From Janibacter sp. DB-40 (GTDB lineage Bacteria > Actinomycetota > Actinomycetes > Actinomycetales > Dermatophilaceae): DNA of 64,000 nt. The DNA is taken from contig NZ_CP120360.1 of the NCBI RefSeq assembly GCF_029510815.1, positions 1,426,001 to 1,490,000 on the forward strand. Reading direction: 5' to 3'. The notes beneath the pieces are model-generated. The model saw only the letters and a list, made by a program, of their open reading frames with translations. It did no database searches and was not told where the DNA came from. Below are positions 16,292-25,305 of the stretch, piece after piece. The first letter of the stretch is position 1; each line of letters begins with the position of its first letter. A program made the position numbers and the translations under genes.

Positions 16292-17500
16292 ATGACCAAA
16301 CCACTGTCCACGAACCCTCGCCCGACCGGGATCAACCACCCGGGGCTCGCCCGGCGAGACTTCTTCCGCGCCGTCGGAGTCGGCGGGATGGCCGTCTCGG
16401 GGGCCGGCCTGCTCTCCGCCTGCGGGACCGAAGGGACCCAGGGCCAGGAGACGCAGGAGGCCGAGGACGTCTCCTCGAAGGAGAAGGTGGTCAACTTCTC
16501 CAACTGGCCGCTGTACATCGACACCGACGACGGTGGGAAGCACCCGACCCTGGTCCAGTTCGAGAAGGAGACCGGGATCAAGGTCGACTACGTCGAGGAG
16601 ATCAACGGCAACGCCGACTTCTACGCCAAGATCCGCCCGCAGCTCTCGTCCGGCCAGCCCACCGGATCCGACGTCGTCGTCTTCTCCAACGACTGGGCCG
16701 CGCGCATGATCGAGGAGGACTTCGTCCAGGAGATCGACACCGCCAACATCCCGAACGCCAAGAACCTGATCGCCAGCCTGCAGTCGCCCTCCTTCGACCC
16801 CGACCGCAAGTACACCCTGCCGTGGCAGTCGGGACTGACCGGCATCGGCACCAACACCAAGGTCACCGGTCGGGAGATCACCTCGATCGAGGAGCTGCTC
16901 ACGGCACCCGACCTCAAGGGCAAGATCGCGCTGCTGACCGACATGACCGACACCGTGGGCCTGATCATGCTCGAGATGGGCATCGATCCCGAGGACTTCA
17001 GCCAGGGCGAGTTCGACAGGGCGATGCAGAGGATCACCGACGCGGTGGACGCCGGCCAGGTCCGGCAGTTCACCGGCAACGACTACGCGCCCCAGCTGGC
17101 CAAGGGCAACATCTCCGCCTGCATCGCGTGGTCCGGCGACATCATCCAGCTGCAGTTCGAGGACCCGAAGGTGACGTTCGCGATCCCGGATGCCGGCGGC
17201 ATGCTCTGGTCCGACAACATGCAGGTGCCGGCCCTCGCCACGCACAAGGCCAACGCCGAGAAGCTGATGAACTTCTACTACGACCCCAAGGTCGCGGCCG
17301 AGGTCGCCGCGTGGGTGAACTACATCTGCCCGGTCGAGGGCGCCAAGGAGGCGATGCGCGACATCGACCCGGAGCTCGCGGACAACGAGCTGATCTTCCC
17401 CTCCGAGCAGACCCTGTCGAAGGTGCACGGCTTCATGCTCCCGTCGTGGGAGGAGCGCGAGAAGCTGGTGGAGCAGTACACCCAGACCATCGGGCTCTGA
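16292..17500 (+). CDS. Polyamine ABC transporter substrate-binding lipoprotein (PotD/PotF-like)
   Basis: 402 residues. The N-terminus has a twin-arginine motif (RRDFFR, 21-26), a hydrophobic stretch and a lipobox ending LSAC with the lipidated Cys at 44, so it is probably a Tat-exported lipoprotein anchored outside the membrane. The mature part is a PotD/PotF-type extracellular solute-binding protein (VVNFSNWPLYIDTDDGG, DVVVFSNDWAARMIEEDFVQ, YTLPWQSGLTGIGTNTK, ACIAWSGDIIQLQ). Such proteins bind putrescine, spermidine or related amines. RBS GGAAGG precedes ATG 16292. First of four transporter genes in the order binding protein-ATPase-permease-permease. Ligand specificity cannot be told from the residues visible. 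Confidence 0.9.
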   Translation: MTKPLSTNPRPTGINHPGLARRDFFRAVGVGGMAVSGAGLLSACGTEGTQGQETQEAEDVSSKEKVVNFSNWPLYIDTDDGGKHPTLVQFEKETGIKVDYVEEINGNADFYAKIRPQLSSGQPTGSDVVVFSNDWAARMIEEDFVQEIDTANIPNAKNLIASLQSPSFDPDRKYTLPWQSGLTGIGTNTKVTGREITSIEELLTAPDLKGKIALLTDMTDTVGLIMLEMGIDPEDFSQGEFDRAMQRITDAVDAGQVRQFTGNDYAPQLAKGNISACIAWSGDIIQLQFEDPKVTFAIPDAGGMLWSDNMQVPALATHKANAEKLMNFYYDPKVAAEVAAWVNYICPVEGAKEAMRDIDPELADNELIFPSEQTLSKVHGFMLPSWEEREKLVEQYTQTIGL

Positions 17501-17541
17501 CGATGCCTGTGACGACGAACCCGCAGAGACAGGAGTCGAGG

Positions 17542-18708
17542 ATGCCTGAGCACGCCGGTCCTCCCACCGGAGGGGGCGCTCTGGAGCTGATCGGGCTGAC
17601 CAAGAGGTTCGGCAGCTTCACGGCCGTCGACGGCATCGACCTCAGCGTCCCCGCGGGATCCTTCTTCGCCCTGCTCGGCGCGTCCGGCTGCGGCAAGACG
17701 ACCACCCTGCGGATGGTCGCGGGCCTGGAGACGCCGACGGCCGGCCGCATCCTGCTGGACGGTGAGGACATCTCCGCACGCAAGCCCCACAAGCGGCCGG
17801 TGAACACCGTGTTCCAGAACTACGCGCTCTTCCCGCACCTGACGATCGGGGAGAACGTCGCCTTCGGCCTGCGACGTCGGGGGATCAAGCAGGTCGATGC
17901 GCAGGTCGGCGAGATGCTGGAGCTGGTCGAGCTGGAGGGGTACGCCGGGCGACGGCCCACCCAGCTCTCCGGGGGGCAGCAGCAGCGCGTCGCGCTGGCG
18001 CGCGCCCTGATCAACAAGCCCAAGGTGCTGCTGCTCGACGAACCGCTGGGTGCACTCGACCTGAAGCTCAGGCGCCAGATGCAGCTGGAGCTGAAGCGGA
18101 TCCAGACCGAGATCGGGATCACCTTCATCCACGTCACCCACGACCAGGAGGAGGCCATGACGATGGCCGACACCGTCGCGGTGATGAACGGCGGACGGGT
18201 CGAGCAGCTCGGTCATCCGGAGGAGCTCTACGAGAACCCCCACAGCACCTTCGTCGCGAACTTCCTCGGCCAGTCCAACCTGATCCGGGCACGGGTGAGG
18301 TCCCGCACGGGCGACGACGTGGTGGCGGTGGCGGGCGACCGCGTGCTGCGGCTGCGGGCCTCCCGGTGCGCCGCCGGGGGAGACGACCTCTTCCTCGGGG
18401 TCCGGCCGGAGAAGATCCACATCGGGCCCCGCGTCGAGGCCTCGTCCGAGGAGAACCAGCTGGAGGGGGTGGTCACCGACTCCAGCTTCACCGGGATGAG
18501 CACCCAGTACCTCGTTCGCCTCGCCTGGGGGCAGGAGATGGTGGTCTTCGCCCAGAACCTGTCCGGCACCCGCCTGCGCCCCGGCGACGAGGTCACCCTC
18601 CGCTGGGAGGCCGAGCACGCCTTCGGCCTGGACGCCTCCCAGGATGCCCGCGCCGGCGAGCTCGAGGAGGAGCAGGAGGGGCGCCTCGACGCCGAGGTCA
18701 CCTCATGA
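17542..18708 (+). CDS. Polyamine ABC transporter ATP-binding protein (PotA-like)
   Basis: 388 residues from ATG 17542, favoured over ATG 17503 because AGGAG at 17531-17535 is well spaced. Walker A GASGCGKT at 46-53, Q-loop QNYALFPHLT, signature LSGGQQQRVALARAL at ~142, Walker B VLLLDEPLGALD at ~163 and H-loop THDQEEAMTM. The C-terminal ~120 residues are a TOBE regulatory domain, usual for PotA/MalK importers. It energises uptake through the two permeases that follow. Its stop overlaps the first permease start by ATGA. The last 20 residues are Glu/Asp-rich, an ordinary actinobacterial tail. Confidence 0.93.
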   Translation: MPEHAGPPTGGGALELIGLTKRFGSFTAVDGIDLSVPAGSFFALLGASGCGKTTTLRMVAGLETPTAGRILLDGEDISARKPHKRPVNTVFQNYALFPHLTIGENVAFGLRRRGIKQVDAQVGEMLELVELEGYAGRRPTQLSGGQQQRVALARALINKPKVLLLDEPLGALDLKLRRQMQLELKRIQTEIGITFIHVTHDQEEAMTMADTVAVMNGGRVEQLGHPEELYENPHSTFVANFLGQSNLIRARVRSRTGDDVVAVAGDRVLRLRASRCAAGGDDLFLGVRPEKIHIGPRVEASSEENQLEGVVTDSSFTGMSTQYLVRLAWGQEMVVFAQNLSGTRLRPGDEVTLRWEAEHAFGLDASQDARAGELEEEQEGRLDAEVTS

Positions 18709-19562
18709 GCCTCAGCGCGCGCCGGGGGGTGACCCCGTACCTGCTGCTCCTGCCGGGCCTGATGTGGCTCGGGCTCTTCTTCGCGGTCCCGCTCGTCACC
18801 CTTGTCTCCACCTCGCTGTACGACCCGAGCGGCTCGCTGCGCGAGGGGTACCGGATGACGTGGCACTTCGCCACCTACGCGGAGGCGTTGCAGGCCTACT
18901 GGCCGCAGTTCCGTCGATCCTTCACCTATGCCGGCACCGCCACCGTGCTGGCCCTGGTCATCGGGTACCCGCTGGCCTACACCATCGCGTTCAAGGCCGG
19001 CCGCTGGAAGAACGTGCTGCTCGTGCTGGTCATCGCGCCGTTCTTCACCAGCTTCCTGGTCCGGACCCTGGCCTGGACGACCATCCTGGCCGACGACGGC
19101 TTCGTGGTGCAGACGCTGCAGGCCGTCGGACTGATGGACCCCACCGGTCGGCTCCTGGCCACACCGGTGGCGGTCATCGCCGGAATCACCTACAACTTCC
19201 TCCCGTTCACCACCCTCCCGCTGTACGCCAGCCTCGAGAAGATCGACCACCGGGTGATCGAGGCCGCCCAGGACCTCTACTGCTCGGGGACGCAGGCCTT
19301 CCGGCGGGTGACCTTCCCGCTGTCGCTTCCGGGTGTGGTCGCGGGCACGCTCCTGACATTCATCCCGGCGGCTGGTGACTTCATCAACGCGGCCCTGCTC
19401 GGCACGCCCTCGACCTACATGATCGGCAACGTCATCGAGAGCCAGTTCCTGCAGGTCACGGACTACCCGACGGCGTCGGCGCTGTCGGTGATGCTGATGG
19501 CGACGATCGTGGCCCTCGTGGTGGTCTACGTCCGCAAGGCAGGAACGGAGGAGCTCCTGTGA
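18705..19562 (+). CDS. Polyamine ABC transporter permease 1 (PotB-like)
   Basis: 285 residues, about six membrane spans, the first at ~10-35 (YLLLLPGLMWLGLFFAVPLV). The EAA loop that contacts the ATPase is visible at ~185-205 as IEAAQDLYCSGTQAFRRVTF followed by PLSLPGVVAG. PotB-type inner-membrane subunits pair with a PotC-type partner. It is coupled to the ATPase gene upstream (ATGA, 18705) and overlaps the second permease downstream (GTGA, 19559), so all four subunits are made from one message. Confidence 0.92.
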   Translation: MSLSARRGVTPYLLLLPGLMWLGLFFAVPLVTLVSTSLYDPSGSLREGYRMTWHFATYAEALQAYWPQFRRSFTYAGTATVLALVIGYPLAYTIAFKAGRWKNVLLVLVIAPFFTSFLVRTLAWTTILADDGFVVQTLQAVGLMDPTGRLLATPVAVIAGITYNFLPFTTLPLYASLEKIDHRVIEAAQDLYCSGTQAFRRVTFPLSLPGVVAGTLLTFIPAAGDFINAALLGTPSTYMIGNVIESQFLQVTDYPTASALSVMLMATIVALVVVYVRKAGTEELL

Positions 19563-20437
19563 GCACGACCGACACCGCGGCCAGGGACACCAGGGGTGAG
19601 GGCACCTCGTCGCGCCCGAGCGGCCCGCGCTCCCCGCTGCGCGCCGCCGTGCAATTTGCCGGACGACACGTGGTGGTCGTCGCCGCGGTCGGATCCCTGA
19701 CGTACCTGCTCCTGCCCATCGCCGTGGTGATCCTGCAGTCGTTCAACAAGCCGGCGGGCCGCTACAACACCTCGTTCAACGAGTTCACCCTCTCGAACTG
19801 GACGAACATGTGTGCTGCGGGTGGGATGTGCGACTCGGTGGTCCTCAGCCTGCAGATCGCGGTCCTGGCAACCATCGGCGCCACCGTCCTCGGGTCCGCC
19901 ATCGCCTTCGCCCTGGTCCGGCACCGCTTCCGAGGACGCTCGAGCATCAACATGCTCATCTTCCTGCCGATGGCCACCCCGGAGGTGGTGATGGGGTCCT
20001 CGCTGCTCACGCTGTTCGTGTCGATGCAGATGAGGCTGGGCTTCTGGACCCTGCTGATCGCCCACATCATGTTCACGCTGAGCTTCGTGGTCGTGACGGT
20101 CAAGGCCCGGCTGTCGGGCCTCGACCCGAACCTGGAGGAGGCCGCCCGCGACCTGTACGCCAACGCGTGGTCGACGTTCTGGCGGGTCACCTTCCCGTTG
20201 GCCCTGCCCGGCATCATGGCGGCCGCGATGCTGGCCTTCGCCCTGAGCTTCGACGACTTCATCGTGTCGAACTTCAACGCCGGCAACGAGGTGAACTTCC
20301 CGATGTTCGTCTGGGGTGCCTCGCGTCGCGGCGTGCCACCGCAGGTCAACGTCATCGGCACCCTGATGTTCGTCGTCGCGTTGCTGGCCGTGGTCGGTGG
20401 GCAGTGGGCCGCCGCCCAGCGACACCGGAGCAGGTGA
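19559..20437 (+). CDS. Polyamine ABC transporter permease 2 (PotC-like)
   Basis: 292 residues. A ~35-residue cytosolic N-terminus precedes about six membrane spans beginning VVVVAAVGSLTYLLLPIAVV. The EAA motif is LEEAARDLYANAWSTFWRVT followed by FPLALPGIM at ~195-220. The GTG at 19559 overlaps the previous stop. Its own stop overlaps the GTG of the first FAD amine oxidase at 20434, tying uptake to catabolism in one transcript. Confidence 0.92.
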   Translation: MSTTDTAARDTRGEGTSSRPSGPRSPLRAAVQFAGRHVVVVAAVGSLTYLLLPIAVVILQSFNKPAGRYNTSFNEFTLSNWTNMCAAGGMCDSVVLSLQIAVLATIGATVLGSAIAFALVRHRFRGRSSINMLIFLPMATPEVVMGSSLLTLFVSMQMRLGFWTLLIAHIMFTLSFVVVTVKARLSGLDPNLEEAARDLYANAWSTFWRVTFPLALPGIMAAAMLAFALSFDDFIVSNFNAGNEVNFPMFVWGASRRGVPPQVNVIGTLMFVVALLAVVGGQWAAAQRHRSR

Positions 20438-21831
20438 CCGTGGACGCCGGCCGTGCACTGCGCCATGCCGTACCGACGCCGTACTGGCTGGACCAACCAC
20501 ACCGCAGGCCCGACCCGCTGGCCCGACTGGCCGGGGACGACAGCTGCGACCTCGCGGTCGTCGGGGGCGGCTACACCGGGCTGTGGGCGGCACTGCTCGC
20601 CAAGGAGGAGGACCCCTCGCGGGACGTGGTGCTGCTGGAGGCGGGGGAGTGCGGCGGGGAGGCCAGCGGCCGCAACGGCGGGTTCTGCGCCGCCAGCCTG
20701 ACCCACGGATTCGCCAACGGCATGGCGCGGTGGCCGGAGGAGATGCCGACACTGCTGCGACTGGGCCGCGAGAACCTCGACGCCATCGAGGAGACGCTGC
20801 GGCGCCACCACATCGACTGCGACTTCCGACGGACCGGGGAGCTGGACGTCGCCACGGAGGAGTGGCAGGTCCCTGAGCTGCAGGAGTGGGTCGCGCAGGC
20901 CCAGCAGGTGGGGGAGAAGGTGCGGTGGCTGGACGCCGACGAGGTGCGCGCACAGGTGCACTCCCCGATCTACCGGGGAGCGGCCTTCGACCCCGACGTG
21001 GCGCTGGTGGACCCGGCGCGGTTGGCCTGGGGGCTGCGTGCCGCGTGCGAACGGCTCGGGGTGCGCATCCACGAACGCACCGAGGTCACCGCACTGCACC
21101 GGGACGGTGCGGCCGAGGTGCTCACCACCGGCTACGGCAGCCTGCGGGCGCGGAAGGTCGCGCTGGCCACCAACGCCTTCCGGCCCCTCCTTCGCCGACT
21201 GCGGCTGCACGTCGTGCCGGTCTACGACTACGCGCTGGTCACCGAGCCGCTCGGCGATCGACTCGCCGAGGTGGGGTGGCCCCACCGGCAGGGCATCGGC
21301 GATGCCGGCAACCAGTTCCACTACTACCGGCTCACCGAGGACAACCGGATCCTGTGGGGCGGCTACGACGCGATCTACCACTACGGCAACGGGATGCGGC
21401 CCGAGCACGAGCAGCGGCCCGAGACCTTCGCCCTGCTCGCCCGCCACTTCGCCGAGACCTTCCCCCAGCTGTCCGACGTCGACTTCAGCCACGCCTGGGG
21501 CGGGGTGATCGACACCTCCACCCGGTTCTCCGCCTTCTGGGGGACCGCCCACGAGGGCCGGGTGGGCTATGCGCTCGGGTACACCGGCCTCGGGGTCGGA
21601 GCCAGCCGGTTCGGCGCCCGGGTGATGCTCGACCTGATCGACGGCCGGGACACCGAACGCACCCGGCTGGGGATGGTTCGTTCCCGACCCACCCCCTTCC
21701 CGCCCGAGCCGCTGCGCTACGGGGCGGTGCAGCTGACCCGGTGGTCGATGGACCGCGCGGACCGCAGCCAGGGGCACCGCAACGTGTGGCTGCGCACCCT
21801 GGACCGTCTCGGGCTGGGCTTCGACTCATGA
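20434..21831 (+). CDS. FAD-dependent amine oxidase 1 (DAO family, PuuB/OrdL-like)
   Basis: 465 residues. The FAD motif VVGGGYTGLWAALLA is at ~34 and the DAO-family ECGGEASGRNGGFCAASLTHG follows; the C-terminal domain has AWGGVIDTSTRFSAFWG and GYALGYTGLGVGASRFGARV. The closest characterised relative by pattern is gamma-glutamylputrescine oxidase PuuB, but no gamma-glutamylputrescine synthetase is in the window: the GlnA here has the ordinary GS signature. Oxidation of putrescine, cadaverine or a monomethylated amine is therefore equally possible. GTG 20434 is coupled to the permease stop. It is followed 37 bp later by a second enzyme of the same family. Confidence 0.82.
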   Translation: MTVDAGRALRHAVPTPYWLDQPHRRPDPLARLAGDDSCDLAVVGGGYTGLWAALLAKEEDPSRDVVLLEAGECGGEASGRNGGFCAASLTHGFANGMARWPEEMPTLLRLGRENLDAIEETLRRHHIDCDFRRTGELDVATEEWQVPELQEWVAQAQQVGEKVRWLDADEVRAQVHSPIYRGAAFDPDVALVDPARLAWGLRAACERLGVRIHERTEVTALHRDGAAEVLTTGYGSLRARKVALATNAFRPLLRRLRLHVVPVYDYALVTEPLGDRLAEVGWPHRQGIGDAGNQFHYYRLTEDNRILWGGYDAIYHYGNGMRPEHEQRPETFALLARHFAETFPQLSDVDFSHAWGGVIDTSTRFSAFWGTAHEGRVGYALGYTGLGVGASRFGARVMLDLIDGRDTERTRLGMVRSRPTPFPPEPLRYGAVQLTRWSMDRADRSQGHRNVWLRTLDRLGLGFDS

Positions 21832-21868
21832 TCCCGTGCAGCAACCGACGAGGAGCGCGCTGATTCCC

Positions 21869-23239
21869 ATGGCCTACGACCAATCGCTGTGGTTCGAGAC
21901 CGCCGGCGAGGACTGGACCCCGCGCCCACCACTGCCCGGTGACCGCGAGGCCGACATCGTCATCGTCGGGGCCGGTCTCACCGGCCTCTGGACCGCCTAC
22001 TACCTCACCGAGGTCGACCCGACGCTGCGGGTGGTCGTGGTCGAGGCCGAGATCGCCGGCTTCGGCGCCTCCGGGCGCAACGGCGGCTGGTGCTCCGCGC
22101 TCTTCCCCCGCTCGACCGCCGCGCTCGCCGGCATGGCCGGGCCCGAGGCCGCGGTCGCGATGACGGCAGCCATGCGCGCGACCGTGGACGAGGTGGCCGA
22201 TGTGCTGCGCAGGGAGCGGCTGGACGCCGACTTCGCCAAGGGCGGCACCGTCGTGGCCGCCCGCGGGCCGGCCCAGCGCGGGCGCGCCGACGCGGAGGTC
22301 GCCGACGCGCGCCGCTGGGGCGACACACCGGACGATCTGGCACTCCTGACGGGCGAGGAGCTCCGGCAGCACGTGCGCATCGCCGGCGCAGAGGGCGGGA
22401 CCTACACCCCGCACTGCGCCGCACTGCACCCGGCGAAGCTGGTGCGCGGTCTGGCCCGCGTGCTCGAGGCGCGGGGCGTGGTGATCCACGAGCAGACGCC
22501 GGCCATCGCCCTCGCCCCCGGCCGGGTCACGACCACCCGCGGCACGGTGCGCGCCGAGGTCGTGGTGCGCGCCACCGAGGGGTACACCCCGAGCATCCGT
22601 GGTCAGCGCCGGGCAGTGGCACCGGTCTACTCACTGATGGTCGCCACGGAGCCGCTGCCCGCGGACGTGTGGGAGCGCATCGGTCTGGAGCGGCGCCAGA
22701 CCTTCAGTGACTTCCGGAACGTGATCATCTACGGGCAGCGGACCGCGGACGACAGGCTCGCCTTCGGCGGCCGTGGCGCGCCGTACCACTTCGGCTCCCG
22801 GGTCCGCGCAGGTTTCGAGGACGAGCCCCGGGTGTTCGCGGCGCTGCGGTCCACGCTGGTCGACCTGTTCCCCGTGCTTGCCGACGCGACGATCACCCAC
22901 CGCTGGGGAGGCGCGCTGGGGGTGCCCCGGGACTGGTGCGCGTCGGTCGCCTTCGACCCGCAGACCGGTGCCGCCCGTGCCGGTGGCTACGTCGGCGACG
23001 GTCTGAGCACCACCAACCTGGCCGGTCGCACCCTGAGTGACCTCATTTTGCGGCGCGACACCGACCTGGTCCGGCTGCCCTGGGTCGGTCACCGCTCACC
23101 GGTGTGGGAGCCGGAGCCGCTGCGGTGGCTGGGGATCAACGCCGGGCTGAAGGCCATGGAGCTGGCCGACGTCGAGGAGCGCTGGACCGGCCGGCCCAGC
23201 GGAGTGGCGCGACTGATGCGGCCGTTGATCGGGGGCTGA
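21869..23239 (+). CDS. FAD-dependent amine oxidase 2 (DAO family), paralogue of the preceding gene
   Basis: 456 residues from ATG 21869 (MAYDQSLWFE); AGGAG lies 13 nt upstream, so a CTG at 21860 or GTG at 21836 are alternative starts. The FAD motif VIVGAGLTGLWTAYYL is at ~32, GFGASGRNGGWCSALFP at ~68, and the C-terminal RWGGALGVPRDWCASVAF and GGYVGDGLSTTNLAGRT close the fold. It shares layout with amine oxidase 1 but is clearly diverged, so the two probably attack different amines or successive N-substituted intermediates. It is the last gene of the module. Which amine each oxidises is unknown. Confidence 0.82.
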   Translation: MAYDQSLWFETAGEDWTPRPPLPGDREADIVIVGAGLTGLWTAYYLTEVDPTLRVVVVEAEIAGFGASGRNGGWCSALFPRSTAALAGMAGPEAAVAMTAAMRATVDEVADVLRRERLDADFAKGGTVVAARGPAQRGRADAEVADARRWGDTPDDLALLTGEELRQHVRIAGAEGGTYTPHCAALHPAKLVRGLARVLEARGVVIHEQTPAIALAPGRVTTTRGTVRAEVVVRATEGYTPSIRGQRRAVAPVYSLMVATEPLPADVWERIGLERRQTFSDFRNVIIYGQRTADDRLAFGGRGAPYHFGSRVRAGFEDEPRVFAALRSTLVDLFPVLADATITHRWGGALGVPRDWCASVAFDPQTGAARAGGYVGDGLSTTNLAGRTLSDLILRRDTDLVRLPWVGHRSPVWEPEPLRWLGINAGLKAMELADVEERWTGRPSGVARLMRPLIGG

Positions 23240-23242
23240 GGG

Positions 23243-23632
23243 CTACTCGTCGTCGAGGGTGTTGAAGACGCGAACCATCCCGAGGGCATGCTGCAGGGCG
23301 GGGACCAGCTCGTCCTCACCCATCGCGAGGACATCGGATCCCGCCTGCACCGAGTCGGCCCTGCCCTCGTGCGGGCCGGCCTCGACCGCGGACTCGGCGG
23401 CGTAGACGGCGAGCTCGGCGACGGTCGTCGGGAACTCGGTGAGGCACCCGAAGCCGACTGCGTCGGACCAGACCGTGACGAGGATCGAGTCCTCATCCTC
23501 CTGGACGACGGTCACCGGTCGCTTCAGGAGGAACATCAGCATGGTCTCCAGGTCGTCGAGCTCGTCGACGTCCAGCCCATCGACGAGCTCCGTCGCGTCC
23601 TCGCAGAGCGAGGTGAACCGGCTGTCCTTCAT
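23243..23632 (-). CDS. Acidic hypothetical protein, 129 aa
   Basis: Opens at ATG 23632 with GGAG upstream (MKDSRFTSLCEDATELVDG) and ends with TAG at 23243. It is strongly acidic (DVDELDDLETML, EGRADSVQAG, NTLDDE), has no signal peptide or membrane span, and no domain that I recognise. It faces the amine-oxidase gene tail-to-tail with a 3-bp gap. On its 5' side it is separated from glnA by a strong hairpin terminator, so it is probably transcribed alone. No function can be assigned. Confidence 0.7.
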   Translation of the reverse strand: MKDSRFTSLCEDATELVDGLDVDELDDLETMLMFLLKRPVTVVQEDEDSILVTVWSDAVGFGCLTEFPTTVAELAVYAAESAVEAGPHEGRADSVQAGSDVLAMGEDELVPALQHALGMVRVFNTLDDE

Positions 23633-23716
23633 GCTCCGATTCTCCCAGCGAGGTGTGACAACGCTGAGGTCCGCGCACGCGTGCGGGTCGGCCCGGCACA
23701 CCCCCGTCGGACATGA

Positions 23717-23754
23717 CGAAGGGCGGGACCTCCTGGTCGAGGTCCCGCCCTTCG
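23717..23754 (-). terminator. Strong hairpin terminator of glnA
   Basis: A perfect 15-bp stem: CGAAGGGCGGGACCT (23717-23731), 8-nt loop, AGGTCCCGCCCTTCG (23740-23754). It lies 66 bp past the glnA stop and just before the start of the acidic hypothetical gene on the same strand. There is no clear U-tract, as is common for actinobacterial terminators. Confidence 0.85.
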
Positions 23755-23770
23755 GCTTCGCGATCCGGCT

Positions 23771-23801
23771 CAGATGTCGCTGTGTTGTCGTTCGACATCT
23801 G
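23771..23801. repeat. Second hairpin with a partial copy of the glnA 3' end
   Basis: CAGATGTCG (23771-23779) and CGACATCTG (23793-23801) form a perfect 9-bp dyad. The words around it duplicate the end of glnA: CGGCTCAGATGTCG occurs here and again across the glnA stop codon about 50 bp away. It looks like a short local duplication next to the main terminator. Confidence 0.6.
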
Positions 23802-23819
23802 GCCTCGCTGGCGCTCGGC

Positions 23820-25244
23820 TCAGATGTCGAAGTACATCTCGAACTCGTGCGGGTGCGGACGCATCTGCAGCGGGAGCACCTCGTTCTCGCGCTTCCACGC
23901 GATCCAGGTCTCGATGAGGTCGGCGGTGAAGACGTCACCCTCGAGCAGGAACTCGTGGTCCGCCTCCAGTGCCGTGAGCACCTCGGGCAGGGTCGTGGGG
24001 ACCTGCTCGATGGCCTCGTGCTCCTCCGGCGGCAGCTCGTAGAGGTCCTTGTCGATCGGCTCCGGGGGCTCGATGCGGTTCTTGATGCCGTCGATGCCGG
24101 CCATCAGCTGCGCGGCGAAGCACAGGTACGGGTTGCTCGAGGGGTCCGGGATGCGGAACTCCACACGCTTGGCCTTGGGGGAGTTGCCCGCGATCGGGAT
24201 GCGGATGCAGGCCGAGCGGTTGCGCGCCGAGTACACGAGGTTGATCGGCGCCTCGAAGCCCGGCACCAGGCGGTGGTAGCTGTTGGCCGTCGGGTTGGTG
24301 AAGGCGAGCAGCGCCGGGGCGTGCTTGAGCAGGCCACCGATGTACCAGCGGGCGATGTCGGACAGGCCGCCGTAACCGGTCTCGTCGTAGAAGAGCGGCT
24401 CGCCGTCCTTCCACAGGCTCTGGTGGGTGTGCATCCCCGAGCCGTTGTCCCCGAAGATCGGCTTCGGCATGAAGGTCGCCGTCCGCCCGTCCGCCCACGC
24501 GGTGTTCTTGACGACGTACTTGAACTTCATGATGTCGTCGCCGGACTTCAGCAGGGTGTTGAAGCGGTAGTTGATCTCCTGCTGGCCGGCGGTGCCGACC
24601 TCGTGGTGGCTGCGCTCGACGTTGATGCCGACGGACTTGAGGTTCACGCAGACCCTGTCGCGCAGGTCGGCGAAGTGGTCGACCGGCGGGACGGGGAAGT
24701 ACCCACCCTTGAAGGCGGTCTTGTAGCCCTGGTTGCCGCCCTCCTCCTTGCGCCCGGAGTTCCACGCGGCCTCGATCGAGTCGAGGAAGTAGTAGCTGCC
24801 CTGGGGCTGGGTGTCGAAGCGCACGTCGTCGAAGACGTAGAACTCCGCCTCGGCGCCGAAGAAGGCCGTGTCGGCGATGCCCGTGGACTCCAGGTACGCC
24901 TCGGCCTTCGCCGCGACGTTGCGCGGGTCGCGGCTGTACTGCTCACCGGTGAAGGGATCGACGATGGAGAAGTTGACGATGAGCGTCTTCTCCTCGCGGA
25001 AGGGGTCCAGGTACGCCGTGGCGATGTCCGGCACGAGCTTCATGTCCGACTCGTGGATGGCCTGGAAGCCGCGGATCGAGGACCCGTCGAACATCTGGCC
25101 CTCGGTGAAGAAGTCCTCGTCGACGCTCTCGGCGGGCACGTTGAAGTGCTGCATGATGCCGGGCAGGTCGCAGAACCGGATGTCGACGAACTTGACGTCC
25201 TCGGCCTTGATGAAGTCAAGAACCTCGTCAGGGGAGCTGAACAA
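23820..25244 (-). CDS. glnA: Glutamine synthetase type I (GSI-beta)
   Basis: 474 residues; ligates ammonia to glutamate using ATP. Family landmarks are all present: [39 protein letters not shown], the ATP/metal segment [18 protein letters not shown], and [15 protein letters not shown]. The adenylylation tyrosine is about Y402 in [11 protein letters not shown], so activity is probably controlled by GlnE. The start is a TTG at 25244: AGGAGG lies 5 nt upstream and the protein then begins [12 protein letters not shown], as in relatives; the ATG beside it is out of frame. A double GlnR box lies upstream and a strong hairpin ends the transcript. It is the housekeeping enzyme, not a gamma-glutamylpolyamine synthetase. 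Confidence 0.97.
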   Translation of the reverse strand: MFSSPDEVLDFIKAEDVKFVDIRFCDLPGIMQHFNVPAESVDEDFFTEGQMFDGSSIRGFQAIHESDMKLVPDIATAYLDPFREEKTLIVNFSIVDPFTGEQYSRDPRNVAAKAEAYLESTGIADTAFFGAEAEFYVFDDVRFDTQPQGSYYFLDSIEAAWNSGRKEEGGNQGYKTAFKGGYFPVPPVDHFADLRDRVCVNLKSVGINVERSHHEVGTAGQQEINYRFNTLLKSGDDIMKFKYVVKNTAWADGRTATFMPKPIFGDNGSGMHTHQSLWKDGEPLFYDETGYGGLSDIARWYIGGLLKHAPALLAFTNPTANSYHRLVPGFEAPINLVYSARNRSACIRIPIAGNSPKAKRVEFRIPDPSSNPYLCFAAQLMAGIDGIKNRIEPPEPIDKDLYELPPEEHEAIEQVPTTLPEVLTALEADHEFLLEGDVFTADLIETWIAWKRENEVLPLQMRPHPHEFEMYFDI

Positions 25245-25305
25245 ACCATCCTCCTGGGGTGGGGCGGCAGCCCACGGTGACCTGCCGCAACTGGTGTCGG
25301 CGCTG

